40,941 bases of DNA from Albidovulum sp. GTDB taxonomy: Bacteria; Pseudomonadota; Alphaproteobacteria; Rhodobacterales; Rhodobacteraceae. The stretch spans positions 1-40,941 of the forward strand of contig JAUQYA010000040.1 of NCBI GenBank assembly GCA_030837785.1, given 5' to 3'. The notes below the pieces were generated by a model, which worked only from the letters and a program-made list of their open reading frames with translations, did no database searches and had not been told where the DNA came from. A program made the position numbers and the translations under genes. This document shows, in pieces, positions 8,279-17,036 of the stretch. The stretch's first letter is position 1. Each line of letters begins with the position of its first letter.

Positions 8279-8890
8279 ATGCGCATTTCCAGGATCTGCA
8301 TCCTGGCGGCCGGATTGGCGGCGGGCATGGATGCCGGAACGGCGAAGGCCGAGGGCCTGACGCTGTCGCGATCGCCGTCGTCGTCTTCGCGCCTGGCGAT
8401 GTTCCACAAGCAGACCTCCGTGCTCGACTCCCGCGCCGCCACGCAATATTCGGCCTCGGTCCGGCTGACGCCGCATGGCAAGGCCGGGACTGTCGTCGCG
8501 GCGCTGCCCTCCTATTCGGGCCGCTATCGTGGCCTCTACCTCGGCGCCGCGCGCGAGGCGGCGCGGCGTCACGGCGTGCCCGAGGATCTGTTCCTTCGCC
8601 TCGTCCAGCAGGAATCGGGCTGGAATCCGGGGGCCGTCTCGCACAAGGGGGCAACGGGGCTTGCGCAACTGATGCCGGCCACCGCCCGGCGGCTTGGCGT
8701 CGATGCGACCGACCCGCACGACAATCTCGAGGGCGGCGCGCGCTATCTGCGGATGATGTACGACCGCTTCGGCGACTGGAAGCTGGCGCTGGCGGCCTAC
8801 AACGCCGGCCCCGAGGCGGTGCAGAAGCACGGCGGCATCCCGCCGTACCGCGAGACCACCGGCTACGTCCGCGCCGTCTACGGCAGCTGA
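8279..8890 (+). CDS. Lytic transglycosylase (SLT family), secreted
   Basis: The protein has 203 residues. It starts with a signal peptide (about 1-24, ending AKA). Residues ~88-200 form an SLT domain. The catalytic Glu is E112 in VQQESGWNP, and the signatures SHKGATGLAQLMP (122-133) and LAAYNAGPEAV are present. It cleaves peptidoglycan glycan strands in the periplasm to leave 1,6-anhydro-muramyl ends. It lies 74 bp downstream of the LuxR-type gene. Its last 13 bases overlap the end of the convergent ABM-like gene. The N-terminal ~60 residues after the signal are unrecognised. Confidence 0.92.
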   Translation: MRISRICILAAGLAAGMDAGTAKAEGLTLSRSPSSSSRLAMFHKQTSVLDSRAATQYSASVRLTPHGKAGTVVAALPSYSGRYRGLYLGAAREAARRHGVPEDLFLRLVQQESGWNPGAVSHKGATGLAQLMPATARRLGVDATDPHDNLEGGARYLRMMYDRFGDWKLALAAYNAGPEAVQKHGGIPPYRETTGYVRAVYGS

Positions 8891-9219
8891 TCGCCCTCCT
8901 CGCCCTCCTCGCCGATCACGTAGTCGCGCGGGATGCCCTTCGTTGCGCGCGCCCAGACCGTCGTGGCCGAGCGTGCCTGATGCGCGTCGAAGGCCGCCCG
9001 GTCGCGGAAGCACTCGGTCACCGCGAACCGGCAGGGGTCGGCATGTGAGCGCCAGACCTCGAACCTGAGGCAGCCGGCCTCGGCACGGCTGAGCCGCGTA
9101 TGCTCCGGCAGAAGCGCCGCGACACGGTCGGCTTCCTCGAGTGTGCGGCAGAGCAGGAACCCGCTCAGCGTCAGGCGCGGGCCGGGCCGCCGGCGGCGGT
9201 CAGGCCCGGTCGCGGACAT
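8878..9219 (-). CDS. ABM/dimeric alpha-beta barrel domain protein
   Basis: The protein has 113 residues. The core shows LTLSGFLLCRTLEEADRVAAL, SRAEAGCLRFEVWR, FAVTECFRDRAAFDAHQ and a small C-terminal part, matching the ferredoxin-like fold of antibiotic-biosynthesis-monooxygenase or quinol-monooxygenase-like proteins. Most such stand-alone proteins have no assigned substrate. The start overlaps the 3' end of the NYN-domain gene by 20 bases on the same strand, so the two are probably co-translated. The end overlaps the convergent transglycosylase by 13 bases. The C-terminal EEGEEGDQLP tail is acidic. Confidence 0.8.
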   Translation of the reverse strand: MSATGPDRRRRPGPRLTLSGFLLCRTLEEADRVAALLPEHTRLSRAEAGCLRFEVWRSHADPCRFAVTECFRDRAAFDAHQARSATTVWARATKGIPRDYVIGEEGEEGDQLP

Positions 9220-9949
9220 AGAGGTTGCCGTTCGGCCCCTTGACCACCTCGAAGGGCGCGAGCTTGCGCAGGAGATCCGACAATTTTGCGCTGCCGTAGG
9301 TGCGGGAATCGAAGTCGGGGTGAAGCTGGACCAGAGCCTGGCCGAGCTGGCCCAGCGAATAGTCGTTCTGGTCGGGGTCGATCCGGCGCATCGCCTCGCG
9401 CACCAGGGGCACGGCGCGGGCCGGATTTTCCTTGGCTGGCGCGGCGGGCTCGGACCCCGCGACCGGGCCCGTGGCAGCGGCGGCCGGCGCGGCTTCGGCG
9501 GCCGGCTGGCCGACGATGTTCTCGATCCGGATGAAGCGGTTGCAGACGTTGCGCAGCGCCTCGGGCGTGCGCGCCTCGCCGATGCCGAAGACCTCGCGCC
9601 CGTCCTCGCGGATGCGGCTGGCCAGCCGCGTGAAGTCGCTGTCGGAGGAGACCAGCACGAAGGCGTCGAACCTGCCGCCGTGCAGGATGTCCATCGCGTC
9701 GATCACCAGGCCGATGTCGCTGGCGTTCTTGCCCTTCGTGTTGGCCGATTGCTGGTGCATCACCAGCCCGAGGTCGCGCGCCTTCTTCTTCCAGTTGGAG
9801 AGCGCGGCACTCGACCAGTCGCCGTAGACCCGCCTGAGCCCCGGCTCGCCCAGCGTCGCGATCTCGGCCAGGATCGCCTCGGCATGGGTGGCCGAGACAT
9901 TGTCGGCGTCGATCAGCACCGCAAGCAGGCGGGTGTCCTCGCGCGCCAT
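9200..9949 (-). CDS. NYN domain protein with C-terminal OST-HTH/LOTUS-like domain
   Basis: The protein has 249 residues. The N-terminal NYN (PIN-like) domain reads LLAVLIDADNVSATHAEAILAEI, then VYGDWSS, KGKNASDIGLVIDAMDIL and FVLVSSDSDFTRLASRIRE, which supplies the conserved acidic residues of a metal-dependent RNase-like fold. After an Ala/Pro-rich linker, residues ~178-249 resemble an OST-HTH/LOTUS domain (VPLVREAMRRIDPDQNDYSLGQLGQALVQLHPDFDSRTYGSAKL is its character). The start codon overlaps the stop of the formaldehyde dehydrogenase gene (ATGA). The family is believed to act on RNA; the target is unknown. Confidence 0.88.
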   Translation of the reverse strand: MAREDTRLLAVLIDADNVSATHAEAILAEIATLGEPGLRRVYGDWSSAALSNWKKKARDLGLVMHQQSANTKGKNASDIGLVIDAMDILHGGRFDAFVLVSSDSDFTRLASRIREDGREVFGIGEARTPEALRNVCNRFIRIENIVGQPAAEAAPAAAATGPVAGSEPAAPAKENPARAVPLVREAMRRIDPDQNDYSLGQLGQALVQLHPDFDSRTYGSAKLSDLLRKLAPFEVVKGPNGNLYVRDRA

Positions 9950-11076
9950 CAGTAGACGACGACCGAGCGGATCGATTCGCCCCGGTGCATCAGGTCGAAG
10001 CCGCGGTTGATCTCGTCGAGCGTGAGCGTGTGGGTGATCATCGGGTCGATCTCGATCTTTCCCTCCATGTACCAGTCGACGATCTTCGGCACGTCGGTGC
10101 GCCCCCGCGCGCCGCCGAAGGCAGTGCCTTTCCACACACGTCCGGTGACAAGCTGGAAGGGCCGGGTCTGGATCTCGGCGCCGGCCGCCGCCACGCCGAT
10201 GATGATCGACTGGCCCCAGCCGCGGTGGGTGCATTCGAGCGCGTCGCGCATCACCTTGACGTTGCCGGTGCAGTCGAAGCTGTAGTCGGCGCCGCCGATC
10301 TGGTCGAAGGGGGTCTTGGTCATGTTGACGATCTCGGCCACGACGTTGTCCACCTCCTTCGGGTTGAGGAAATGGGTCATGCCGAAGCGCTCGGCCATCG
10401 GCACCTTGGCCGGGTTCAAATCGACCCCGATGATCATGTCGGCGCCGGCAAGCCTCAGCCCCTGGATCACGTTGAGCCCGATGCCGCCGAGGCCGAAGAC
10501 CACCGCCTTCGCCCCGATCTCGACCTTCGCGGTGTTGATCACCGCGCCGATCCCGGTGGTCACGCCGCAGCCGATGTAGCAGATCTTGTCGAAGGGCGCG
10601 TCCTCCCGCACCTTGGCCACCGCGATCTCGGGCAGCACGGTGAAGTTCGAGAAGGTCGAGCATCCCATGTAGTGCAGGATCGGCTCGCCATCGAGCGTGG
10701 TGAACCGCGAGGTGCCGTCGGGCATCACGCCCTTGCCTTGCGTCGCGCGGATCGCGGTGCAGAGGTTGGTCTTCCGGCTGAGGCAGGAGGGGCAGGCCCT
10801 GCATTCCGGCGTGTAGAGCGGGATCACGTGGTCGCCCGGCTTCACGCTGGTGACGCCGGCGCCGACCTCGACCACAACGCCCGCGCCCTCGTGGCCGAGG
10901 ATCGCCGGGAAAAGGCCCTCGGGGTCGGCGCCGGAAAGCGTGAACTCGTCGGTGTGGCAGATGCCGGTGGCCTTGATCTCCACCAGGACCTCGCCGGGCT
11001 TCGGGCCGGCGAGGTTGACGTCCATGATTTCCAGGGGCTTGCCCGCCTGAACCGCAACCGCCGCGCGTGTCCGCAT
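9949..11076 (-). CDS. frmA: S-(hydroxymethyl)glutathione dehydrogenase (class III alcohol dehydrogenase)
   Basis: The protein has 375 residues. It oxidises S-hydroxymethylglutathione, formed from formaldehyde and glutathione, to S-formylglutathione with NAD+. The catalytic zinc ligands are C40 (ATGICHTDE), H62 (LGHEGAG) and C170 (IGCGVTTG). The structural zinc cysteines are C92, C95, C98 and C106, and the Rossmann motif is GLGGIG (195-200). The start is set by GGAGG just upstream (GGAGGATCATC before ATG). The S-formylglutathione hydrolase gene often found beside it is absent here. Formaldehyde produced by demethylation, possibly by the pathway at 23-29 kb, would be a natural substrate; that link is inference. 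The start lies 131 bp from the ppsA stop upstream. Confidence 0.95.
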   Translation of the reverse strand: MRTRAAVAVQAGKPLEIMDVNLAGPKPGEVLVEIKATGICHTDEFTLSGADPEGLFPAILGHEGAGVVVEVGAGVTSVKPGDHVIPLYTPECRACPSCLSRKTNLCTAIRATQGKGVMPDGTSRFTTLDGEPILHYMGCSTFSNFTVLPEIAVAKVREDAPFDKICYIGCGVTTGIGAVINTAKVEIGAKAVVFGLGGIGLNVIQGLRLAGADMIIGVDLNPAKVPMAERFGMTHFLNPKEVDNVVAEIVNMTKTPFDQIGGADYSFDCTGNVKVMRDALECTHRGWGQSIIIGVAAAGAEIQTRPFQLVTGRVWKGTAFGGARGRTDVPKIVDWYMEGKIEIDPMITHTLTLDEINRGFDLMHRGESIRSVVVY

Positions 11077-11207
11077 GATGATCCTCCGAAACTTCTGCGC
11101 CGACACTCTGCACCGCGAGGGGGGCGCTTCGCCAGCCCAAAAGCGGCACGAAGCGGCCGGCCCGCGCCGGGGGGGCGGAGACGCCGGAAGGCGCGCCGCC
11201 GGTCCGC

Positions 11208-13595
11208 TCAGCCCTTTCCCTCGGCGGCGGCGACGTGGCGCTTGACCGCGAGGAAGCTGTCGGGCGTCACCGAGATCGAGTCGATCCCCGCCTCGACCAG
11301 CAGCCGGGCATAGTCGGGGTCGTTCGACGGCGCCTGGCCGCAGAGCCCCACCTTCGCCCCCGCCGCATGGGCCCGCTCGATCACCGTGCGGATCATCCAG
11401 AGGACGGCGGGGTCGCGCTCGCGGAAGAGATGCGCCAAGGCCTCGCTGTCGCGGTCCACGCCGAGGGTGAGCTGGGTCAGGTCGTTCGAGCCGATCGAGA
11501 AGCCGTCGAAGCGTTTGGCGAAGTCCTCGGCGAGGATCACGTTCGAGGGGATCTCGCACATGACATAGACCTGAAGTCCGTTCTCGCCGCGCCTCAGGCC
11601 GTTTTGCGCCATCTCCGCCAGCACGCGGTCGGCCTCCTCGGGCGAGCGGCAGAACGGGATCATCACGATGACGTTGGTGAAGCCCATCGCTTCCCTCAGC
11701 CGCCGGATCGCCCGGCACTCCAGCGCGAAGCCGTCGCGGTAGGCGTCGGAATAATAGCGCGAGGCGCCGCGGAAGCCGATCATCGGATTTTCCTCGGCCG
11801 GCTCGAACGGACGCCCGCCGAGAAGCTCGGCATATTCGTTGGTCTTGAAATCGCTCATCCGCACGATCACCGGCTGCGGGAACCAGGTGGCGGCGATGCG
11901 CGACAGGCCCATCGCCAGCGTCTCGACGAAATAGTCCTCGCGCCGGGCGTGGCCGCGGGTCAGCCGGTCGATCTCGGCCCTGACATCGGGGTCGGTCAGC
12001 GCGTCGTAGCGGGTCAGCGCCAGCGGATGAACCCGGACCGCGTTGGTGACGACGAATTCCATCCGCGCCAGCCCGACGCCGTCCACCGGAAGCCGCCACC
12101 AGCGTGCGGCGGCGGCCGGGTTGGCGAGGTTCAGCATCACTTTGGTTTTCGTCGCCGGCACCGCATCGAGCCTGATGTCCTCGACCGTCACCGCCGCCGC
12201 GCCGGCGTAGACGAAGCCCTGTTCGCCCTCGGCGCAGGAGACCGTCACCTCCTGCCCGTCATGGAGCACGCGCGTCGCGTCGCCCGCGCCGACGATCGCC
12301 GGCAGGCCCAGCTCGCGGCTGACGATGGCCGCGTGCGAGGTGCGCCCGCCGTGATCGGTGACGATCGCCGCCGCACGCTTCATCACCGGCACCCAGTCGG
12401 GATCGGTGGTGGAGGTGACGAGCACCGCGCCATCGACGAAGCGGCCGATCTCGGCGGCCGAGTCGAGCAGGCAGACCTCGCCCGTCGCCACCGCCTCGCC
12501 GACGCTCAGTCCCCGCGCCAGCACCGGCCCCTTCGCCGTCACCGCATAGCTGCGGAAGCCGGCCGCGCTCATGCGCGACTGCACCGTCTCGGGCCGGGCC
12601 TGGACGATGTAGATCTCGCCGGTCTCGCCGTCCTTGGCCCATTCCATGTCCATCGGCTGGCGGTAGTGGGCCTCGATCGTCACCGCCTGGCGGGCGAGCT
12701 CGAGGATTTCCACGTCCGACAGCACGAAGCTCTCGCGTTCGGCCAGCGAGGTCGGCACGTTGCGCGTGGGCCGCAGGGCGCCCTTCGCGTAGATCATCTT
12801 CCGTTCCTTGGCGCCGAGCGTCCTGGCGAGGATCGGCGCCAGTTCGGGACGCGCGAGGAAGGGCTTGTAGACCTGGTATTCGTCGGGGTCCACGGCGCCC
12901 TGCACGACGGTCTCGCCGAGGCCCCAGGCGGCGTTGATCAGCACCACCTTGTCGAAGCCCGATTCGGTGTCGATGGAAAACATCACGCCCGAGCCGCCGA
13001 GATCCGAGCGCACCATCAGCTGCACTCCGACCGAGAGCGCGACCTTTTCATGCGCGAAGCCCTTGAGCGCGCGGTAGGTGATCGCCCGGTCGGTGTAGAG
13101 CGAGGCGAAGCAGCGCCGGCAGGCGTCGAGAAGCGCCCTTTCGCCGGTGATGTTGAGGAAGGTTTCCTGCTGGCCGGCGAAGCTCGCATCCGGCAGGTCT
13201 TCGGCGGTGGCGGAGGAGCGGACGGCGACGGCGGGCGCCTCGCGCCCCGTCCTGCGGGCAAGCTCGGCGTAGGCCGCGCGGATTTCGGCCGCGATCCCCT
13301 CGGGCCAGTCGGCGCCGGTGATCGCCTCGCGAATCGCCCGGCCGGCCGTGGCAAGATCGGTCCGGCCGCTGTCGAGCGCCGCGAGCCGTCCGGCGATGAC
13401 CTCGTTGAGCCGGTTGGTGGCGAGGAAGCTGCGGAAAGCCGCCGCCGTGGTGGCGAAGCCGGGCGGCACCCGGATGCCCTTGGGAGACAGCGCCACCGTC
13501 ATCTCGCCCAGCGAGGCGTTCTTGCCGCCGACCAGCGCCACGTCGCCGCGGGCGACCTCGTCGAACCAGATCAGGTTGCGTGTCTCGCGCGCCAT
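11208..13595 (-). CDS. ppsA: Phosphoenolpyruvate synthase (pyruvate, water dikinase)
   Basis: The protein has 795 residues. It makes PEP from pyruvate and ATP, with AMP and phosphate released. Domains in order are the ATP-grasp nucleotide-binding domain (1-340; VGGKNASLGEM, AVRSSATAEDLPDASFAGQQ), the phosphohistidine swivelling domain with catalytic H421 in TDHGGRTSHAAIVSRELG, and the PEP-binding TIM barrel with IGSNDLTQLTLGVDRDS and the GLCGQAPSND end. It is full length. A perfect FNR-type palindrome lies 58 bp upstream of the start codon, suggesting oxygen-responsive control. It follows the efflux permease gene on the same strand after a 96-bp gap and probably has its own promoter. Confidence 0.96.
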   Translation of the reverse strand: MARETRNLIWFDEVARGDVALVGGKNASLGEMTVALSPKGIRVPPGFATTAAAFRSFLATNRLNEVIAGRLAALDSGRTDLATAGRAIREAITGADWPEGIAAEIRAAYAELARRTGREAPAVAVRSSATAEDLPDASFAGQQETFLNITGERALLDACRRCFASLYTDRAITYRALKGFAHEKVALSVGVQLMVRSDLGGSGVMFSIDTESGFDKVVLINAAWGLGETVVQGAVDPDEYQVYKPFLARPELAPILARTLGAKERKMIYAKGALRPTRNVPTSLAERESFVLSDVEILELARQAVTIEAHYRQPMDMEWAKDGETGEIYIVQARPETVQSRMSAAGFRSYAVTAKGPVLARGLSVGEAVATGEVCLLDSAAEIGRFVDGAVLVTSTTDPDWVPVMKRAAAIVTDHGGRTSHAAIVSRELGLPAIVGAGDATRVLHDGQEVTVSCAEGEQGFVYAGAAAVTVEDIRLDAVPATKTKVMLNLANPAAAARWWRLPVDGVGLARMEFVVTNAVRVHPLALTRYDALTDPDVRAEIDRLTRGHARREDYFVETLAMGLSRIAATWFPQPVIVRMSDFKTNEYAELLGGRPFEPAEENPMIGFRGASRYYSDAYRDGFALECRAIRRLREAMGFTNVIVMIPFCRSPEEADRVLAEMAQNGLRRGENGLQVYVMCEIPSNVILAEDFAKRFDGFSIGSNDLTQLTLGVDRDSEALAHLFRERDPAVLWMIRTVIERAHAAGAKVGLCGQAPSNDPDYARLLVEAGIDSISVTPDSFLAVKRHVAAAEGKG

Positions 13596-13650
13596 CGTCG
13601 ATCTCCCTTGGCGGGTCCCGCGGCAGGATCGCCGATCGCAGGGGCGGGGC

Positions 13651-13668
13651 CCTTGATCCGGATCAAGG
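13651..13668. promoter_or_regulatory. FNR/FnrL-type box upstream of ppsA
   Basis: CCTTGATCCGGATCAAGG is an 18-base perfect palindrome. Its core, TTGAT-CCGG-ATCAA (13653-13666), matches the FNR/FnrL/Dnr consensus TTGATN4ATCAA at every fixed position. It lies 58 bp before the ppsA start codon and 24 bp past the efflux permease stop codon. An FNR-family protein is the expected binder. Confidence 0.75.
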
Positions 13669-13691
13669 CGGTGCCTGGCCTGCGGGCCCGG

Positions 13692-14893
13692 TCATTGATA
13701 GCGGAGCGCCTCGATCGGGTCGAGCTGCGCGGCCGAGCGGGCGGGGAAATAGCCGAAGACGACGCCCACGACGGCCGAGAAGACGAAGGCCAGAAGGATG
13801 ACGGAGAGGCTCGGCGCGAAGGGGATGGCCATGAACTGCGCCGCCACATAGGCCAGCGCGAGGCCCGCGACGATGCCGATCAGCCCGCCGATGAGCGAGA
13901 GCACCACCGCCTCGATCAGGAACTGCATCAGCACCTGGCGCGCCTGGGCGCCGACGGCAAGGCGGATGCCGATCTCGCGCGTGCGCTCGGTGACCGAGAC
14001 CAGCATGATGTTCATGATGCCGATGCCGCCGACCAGAAGGCTGACCGCCGCCACCGCCGACAAAAGCCCGGTGAGGACGTTGTTGATGCCGGTCAGCATC
14101 GACGAGATTTCCGCCATGTCGGTGACCGAAAAATCGTCGTCCTCGCCGATGCCGATGCGGCGGCGTTCCCGCATCAGCGCCTCGATCTCGCGGATGCCCC
14201 GGCCGCTGGTGACGCCGGGGGCGAGCGCGATGCGGATGGAGGCAACGTCCATGCTTCCCGAAATCCGCCGTTGCAGCATCCGGATCGGCGCGATGATCGT
14301 GTCGTCCTGATCCTGCCCGAGGGTCGAGGCGCCCTTCACCTGCAAAAGCCCGATGACCTCGCAGGAGACCGATTTCAGCCGGATCGTCTCGCCCGTGGGG
14401 TCGGTGTTGCCGAAGAGCTTCTGGCGCACCGTCTCGCCGATCAGGCAGACTGCCGCGCCCGACCGTTCCTCGGGCGCGGTGAAGCCACGGCCGCGGACGA
14501 CGGGCCAGTTGAGCACGTCGAGATAGGCCATGTCCGAGCCGGTCACCAGCGTCGTGCTGTTGGCATTGCCGTAGACCGCCGTGAGCGTGGAGGAGGCGAC
14601 GGGTGCGGCGGCGCCGACGACGGAAAGCCCGTTCAGCGCCTCGGCATCTGCAAGCCGGAATGCGGCCGCGTCGTCGCGCACGCCGGGGCCCATCATCGCC
14701 CGGCCGGGGCGCAGGATCAGCACGTTGGTGCCGAGGCTCGCGACGCTGGCCGTCACCTGGTCGGACGAGCCCTTGCCGATCGTCATCATCGCGATGACCG
14801 CCGCCACGCCGATGACGACGCCGAGAACGGTGAGGAACGAGCGCAGCGCGTTCCTCAGGATCGCCTGGATGGCAAGGCGGAGGGTCTCGCCGA

Positions 14894-14897
<4 letters not shown>
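13692..14897 (-). CDS. MacB-like ABC transporter permease
   Basis: The protein has 401 residues. An N-terminal membrane helix (about 20-42; LRSFLTVLGVVIGVAAVIAMMTIGKGSS) is followed by a ~230-residue periplasmic MacB_PCD domain and a C-terminal FtsX core with three helices (about 275-395; LLVGGIGIMNIMLVSVTERTREIG is the hallmark). Unlike E. coli MacB, the ATPase is on a separate protein. It overlaps the ATPase gene by ATGA. With its adaptor and an outer-membrane TolC partner (not in the window) it would be a tripartite exporter of a peptide, macrolide-like or lipid substrate, which cannot be named from sequence. Confidence 0.93.
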
Positions 14898-15667
<770 letters not shown>

Positions 15668-15668
15668 C

Positions 15669-16919
15669 TCAGGGCGCCTCGGTCTGGTCGGTGACGACCG
15701 GGTCGCCCTCGGCGATCTCTCCCGCGGTGACGACGGTGCGCTTGCCGTCGCTCGCCCCGATCTCGACGGGCACTTCCGCGGGCGCGCCGTCGCGCAGCAC
15801 CCAGACGGCATGGCCGCTTGCGGTGGCCGGCGTCTGCCCGCCCGGCCGCCGCGGCATGATCAGGCCAAGGAGCCCGCCGCCGTTGCCGCCCTCGTCCTCG
15901 GCCGCCTGTGGCGGCGCGTAGCGCAGTGCGGCGTTCGGCACCTGGAGCGCGTCCGCGATTTCCGCCACCGTGATCGTCGCCGTCGCGGTCATGCCCGGGC
16001 GAAGCGCCAGATCGCTGTTGTCCACGGCAAGGATCGCCTTGTAGGTGACCACGCCCTCGGTCGTCTCGGGCGCAAAGCGCACCTCGGTGATCGTCGCACC
16101 GAACGCCCGGCCGGGATAGGCGTCCACCGTGAACCGCGCCGCGTTGCCGACGCCAACCTTGCCGATGTCAGCCTCGTCGACGTCGACGCGAAGCTCCATC
16201 GCCGCGAGATCTTCGGCGATGGTGAAGAGCGTGGGCGCGTTCAGCGAGGAGGCGACGATCTTGCCGGGATCGGCGGCGCGGTCGAGCACGACGCCGGTGA
16301 TGGGCGAGCGGATCGCGGTCTTTTCCAGGTCGGAGCGGACCGAGGAGGCGGCCGCCTCGGCGAGCGTCACGTCCGCCCGCGCGATCTCGAGCGCGGCCTT
16401 CGCGCCGCGATAGGCGGCCTCGTAGCCCAGGAAATCGAGCCGCGAGGTGGTACCAAGGCGGTCGAGCTGGCCGCGCGCCTCGTAGTTCGACTGCGCCTCG
16501 TCGAGGCTCGCCTGCGCCTGGTCGACCCGCGCCTTCGCGGCGACCAGCGCCGCTTCGGAGTTGGTGACCTGGGCGCGGAGCTTGGTGTCGTCGAGCCGGG
16601 CGAGGACATCGCCTGCCTGAACCCGGTCGTTGTAGTCGGCCGCGACCGCGACGAGCGTGCCGGAAAGCTCGGACGAAACCTCGACCTGCCGGGTCGGCTG
16701 CACCGTGCCGGTGGCGACGACGGTGACCGTCAGCGGCCCCCGCGTGACCGGTTCGGTGACATAGGTCACGCTCGCCGTTCCGCTGCCGCCAAGTCCCCAC
16801 CAGAGAGTGCCGCCGGCGAGGACAGCCGCGACGAGTGCGGCGCCGACCCAGCGCCCGGTGTGGCGCCGGCCCCCTTCGCGGGCGAGAAGCGCGGACAGAT
16901 CGTCGCTGCGGCCGGCCAT
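15669..16919 (-). CDS. Efflux periplasmic adaptor subunit (MacA/HlyD family)
   Basis: The protein has 416 residues. A short cytoplasmic N-terminus is followed by one membrane helix (about 24-44), then a lipoyl half (VTVVATGTVQPTRQVEVSSELSG), a coiled-coil hairpin (about 120-200; Ala/Glu-rich with SEAALVAAKARVDQAQASLDEAQ character), the second lipoyl half (SPITGVVLDRAADPGKIV), and beta-barrel and membrane-proximal domains. It would bridge the MacB-like inner-membrane permease to a TolC-type channel. An Asp/Glu/Gly-rich insert (EDEGGNGGG) near residue 350 is unusual but lies in a loop. It is the first gene of the three-gene efflux operon and follows the sulfatase on the same strand after 117 bp. 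Confidence 0.93.
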   Translation of the reverse strand: MAGRSDDLSALLAREGGRRHTGRWVGAALVAAVLAGGTLWWGLGGSGTASVTYVTEPVTRGPLTVTVVATGTVQPTRQVEVSSELSGTLVAVAADYNDRVQAGDVLARLDDTKLRAQVTNSEAALVAAKARVDQAQASLDEAQSNYEARGQLDRLGTTSRLDFLGYEAAYRGAKAALEIARADVTLAEAAASSVRSDLEKTAIRSPITGVVLDRAADPGKIVASSLNAPTLFTIAEDLAAMELRVDVDEADIGKVGVGNAARFTVDAYPGRAFGATITEVRFAPETTEGVVTYKAILAVDNSDLALRPGMTATATITVAEIADALQVPNAALRYAPPQAAEDEGGNGGGLLGLIMPRRPGGQTPATASGHAVWVLRDGAPAEVPVEIGASDGKRTVVTAGEIAEGDPVVTDQTEAP

Positions 16920-17036
16920 GTGTCCCCCGTTTCCTGCGCCGTGGCCGCTTCCCCCTCGCACAGGCGGGTGCCACTGTCCTTGACACGGATCATGCCGCCG
17001 GTTCCGTCGCGGCCCGTCCATCCCCCGCGCGGCGCG

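Noticed and set aside
16980..16993. FNR-like sequence TTGACACGGATCAT upstream of the adaptor gene
   Set aside because: It matches only four of five positions in each half-site, so it is not a good box.
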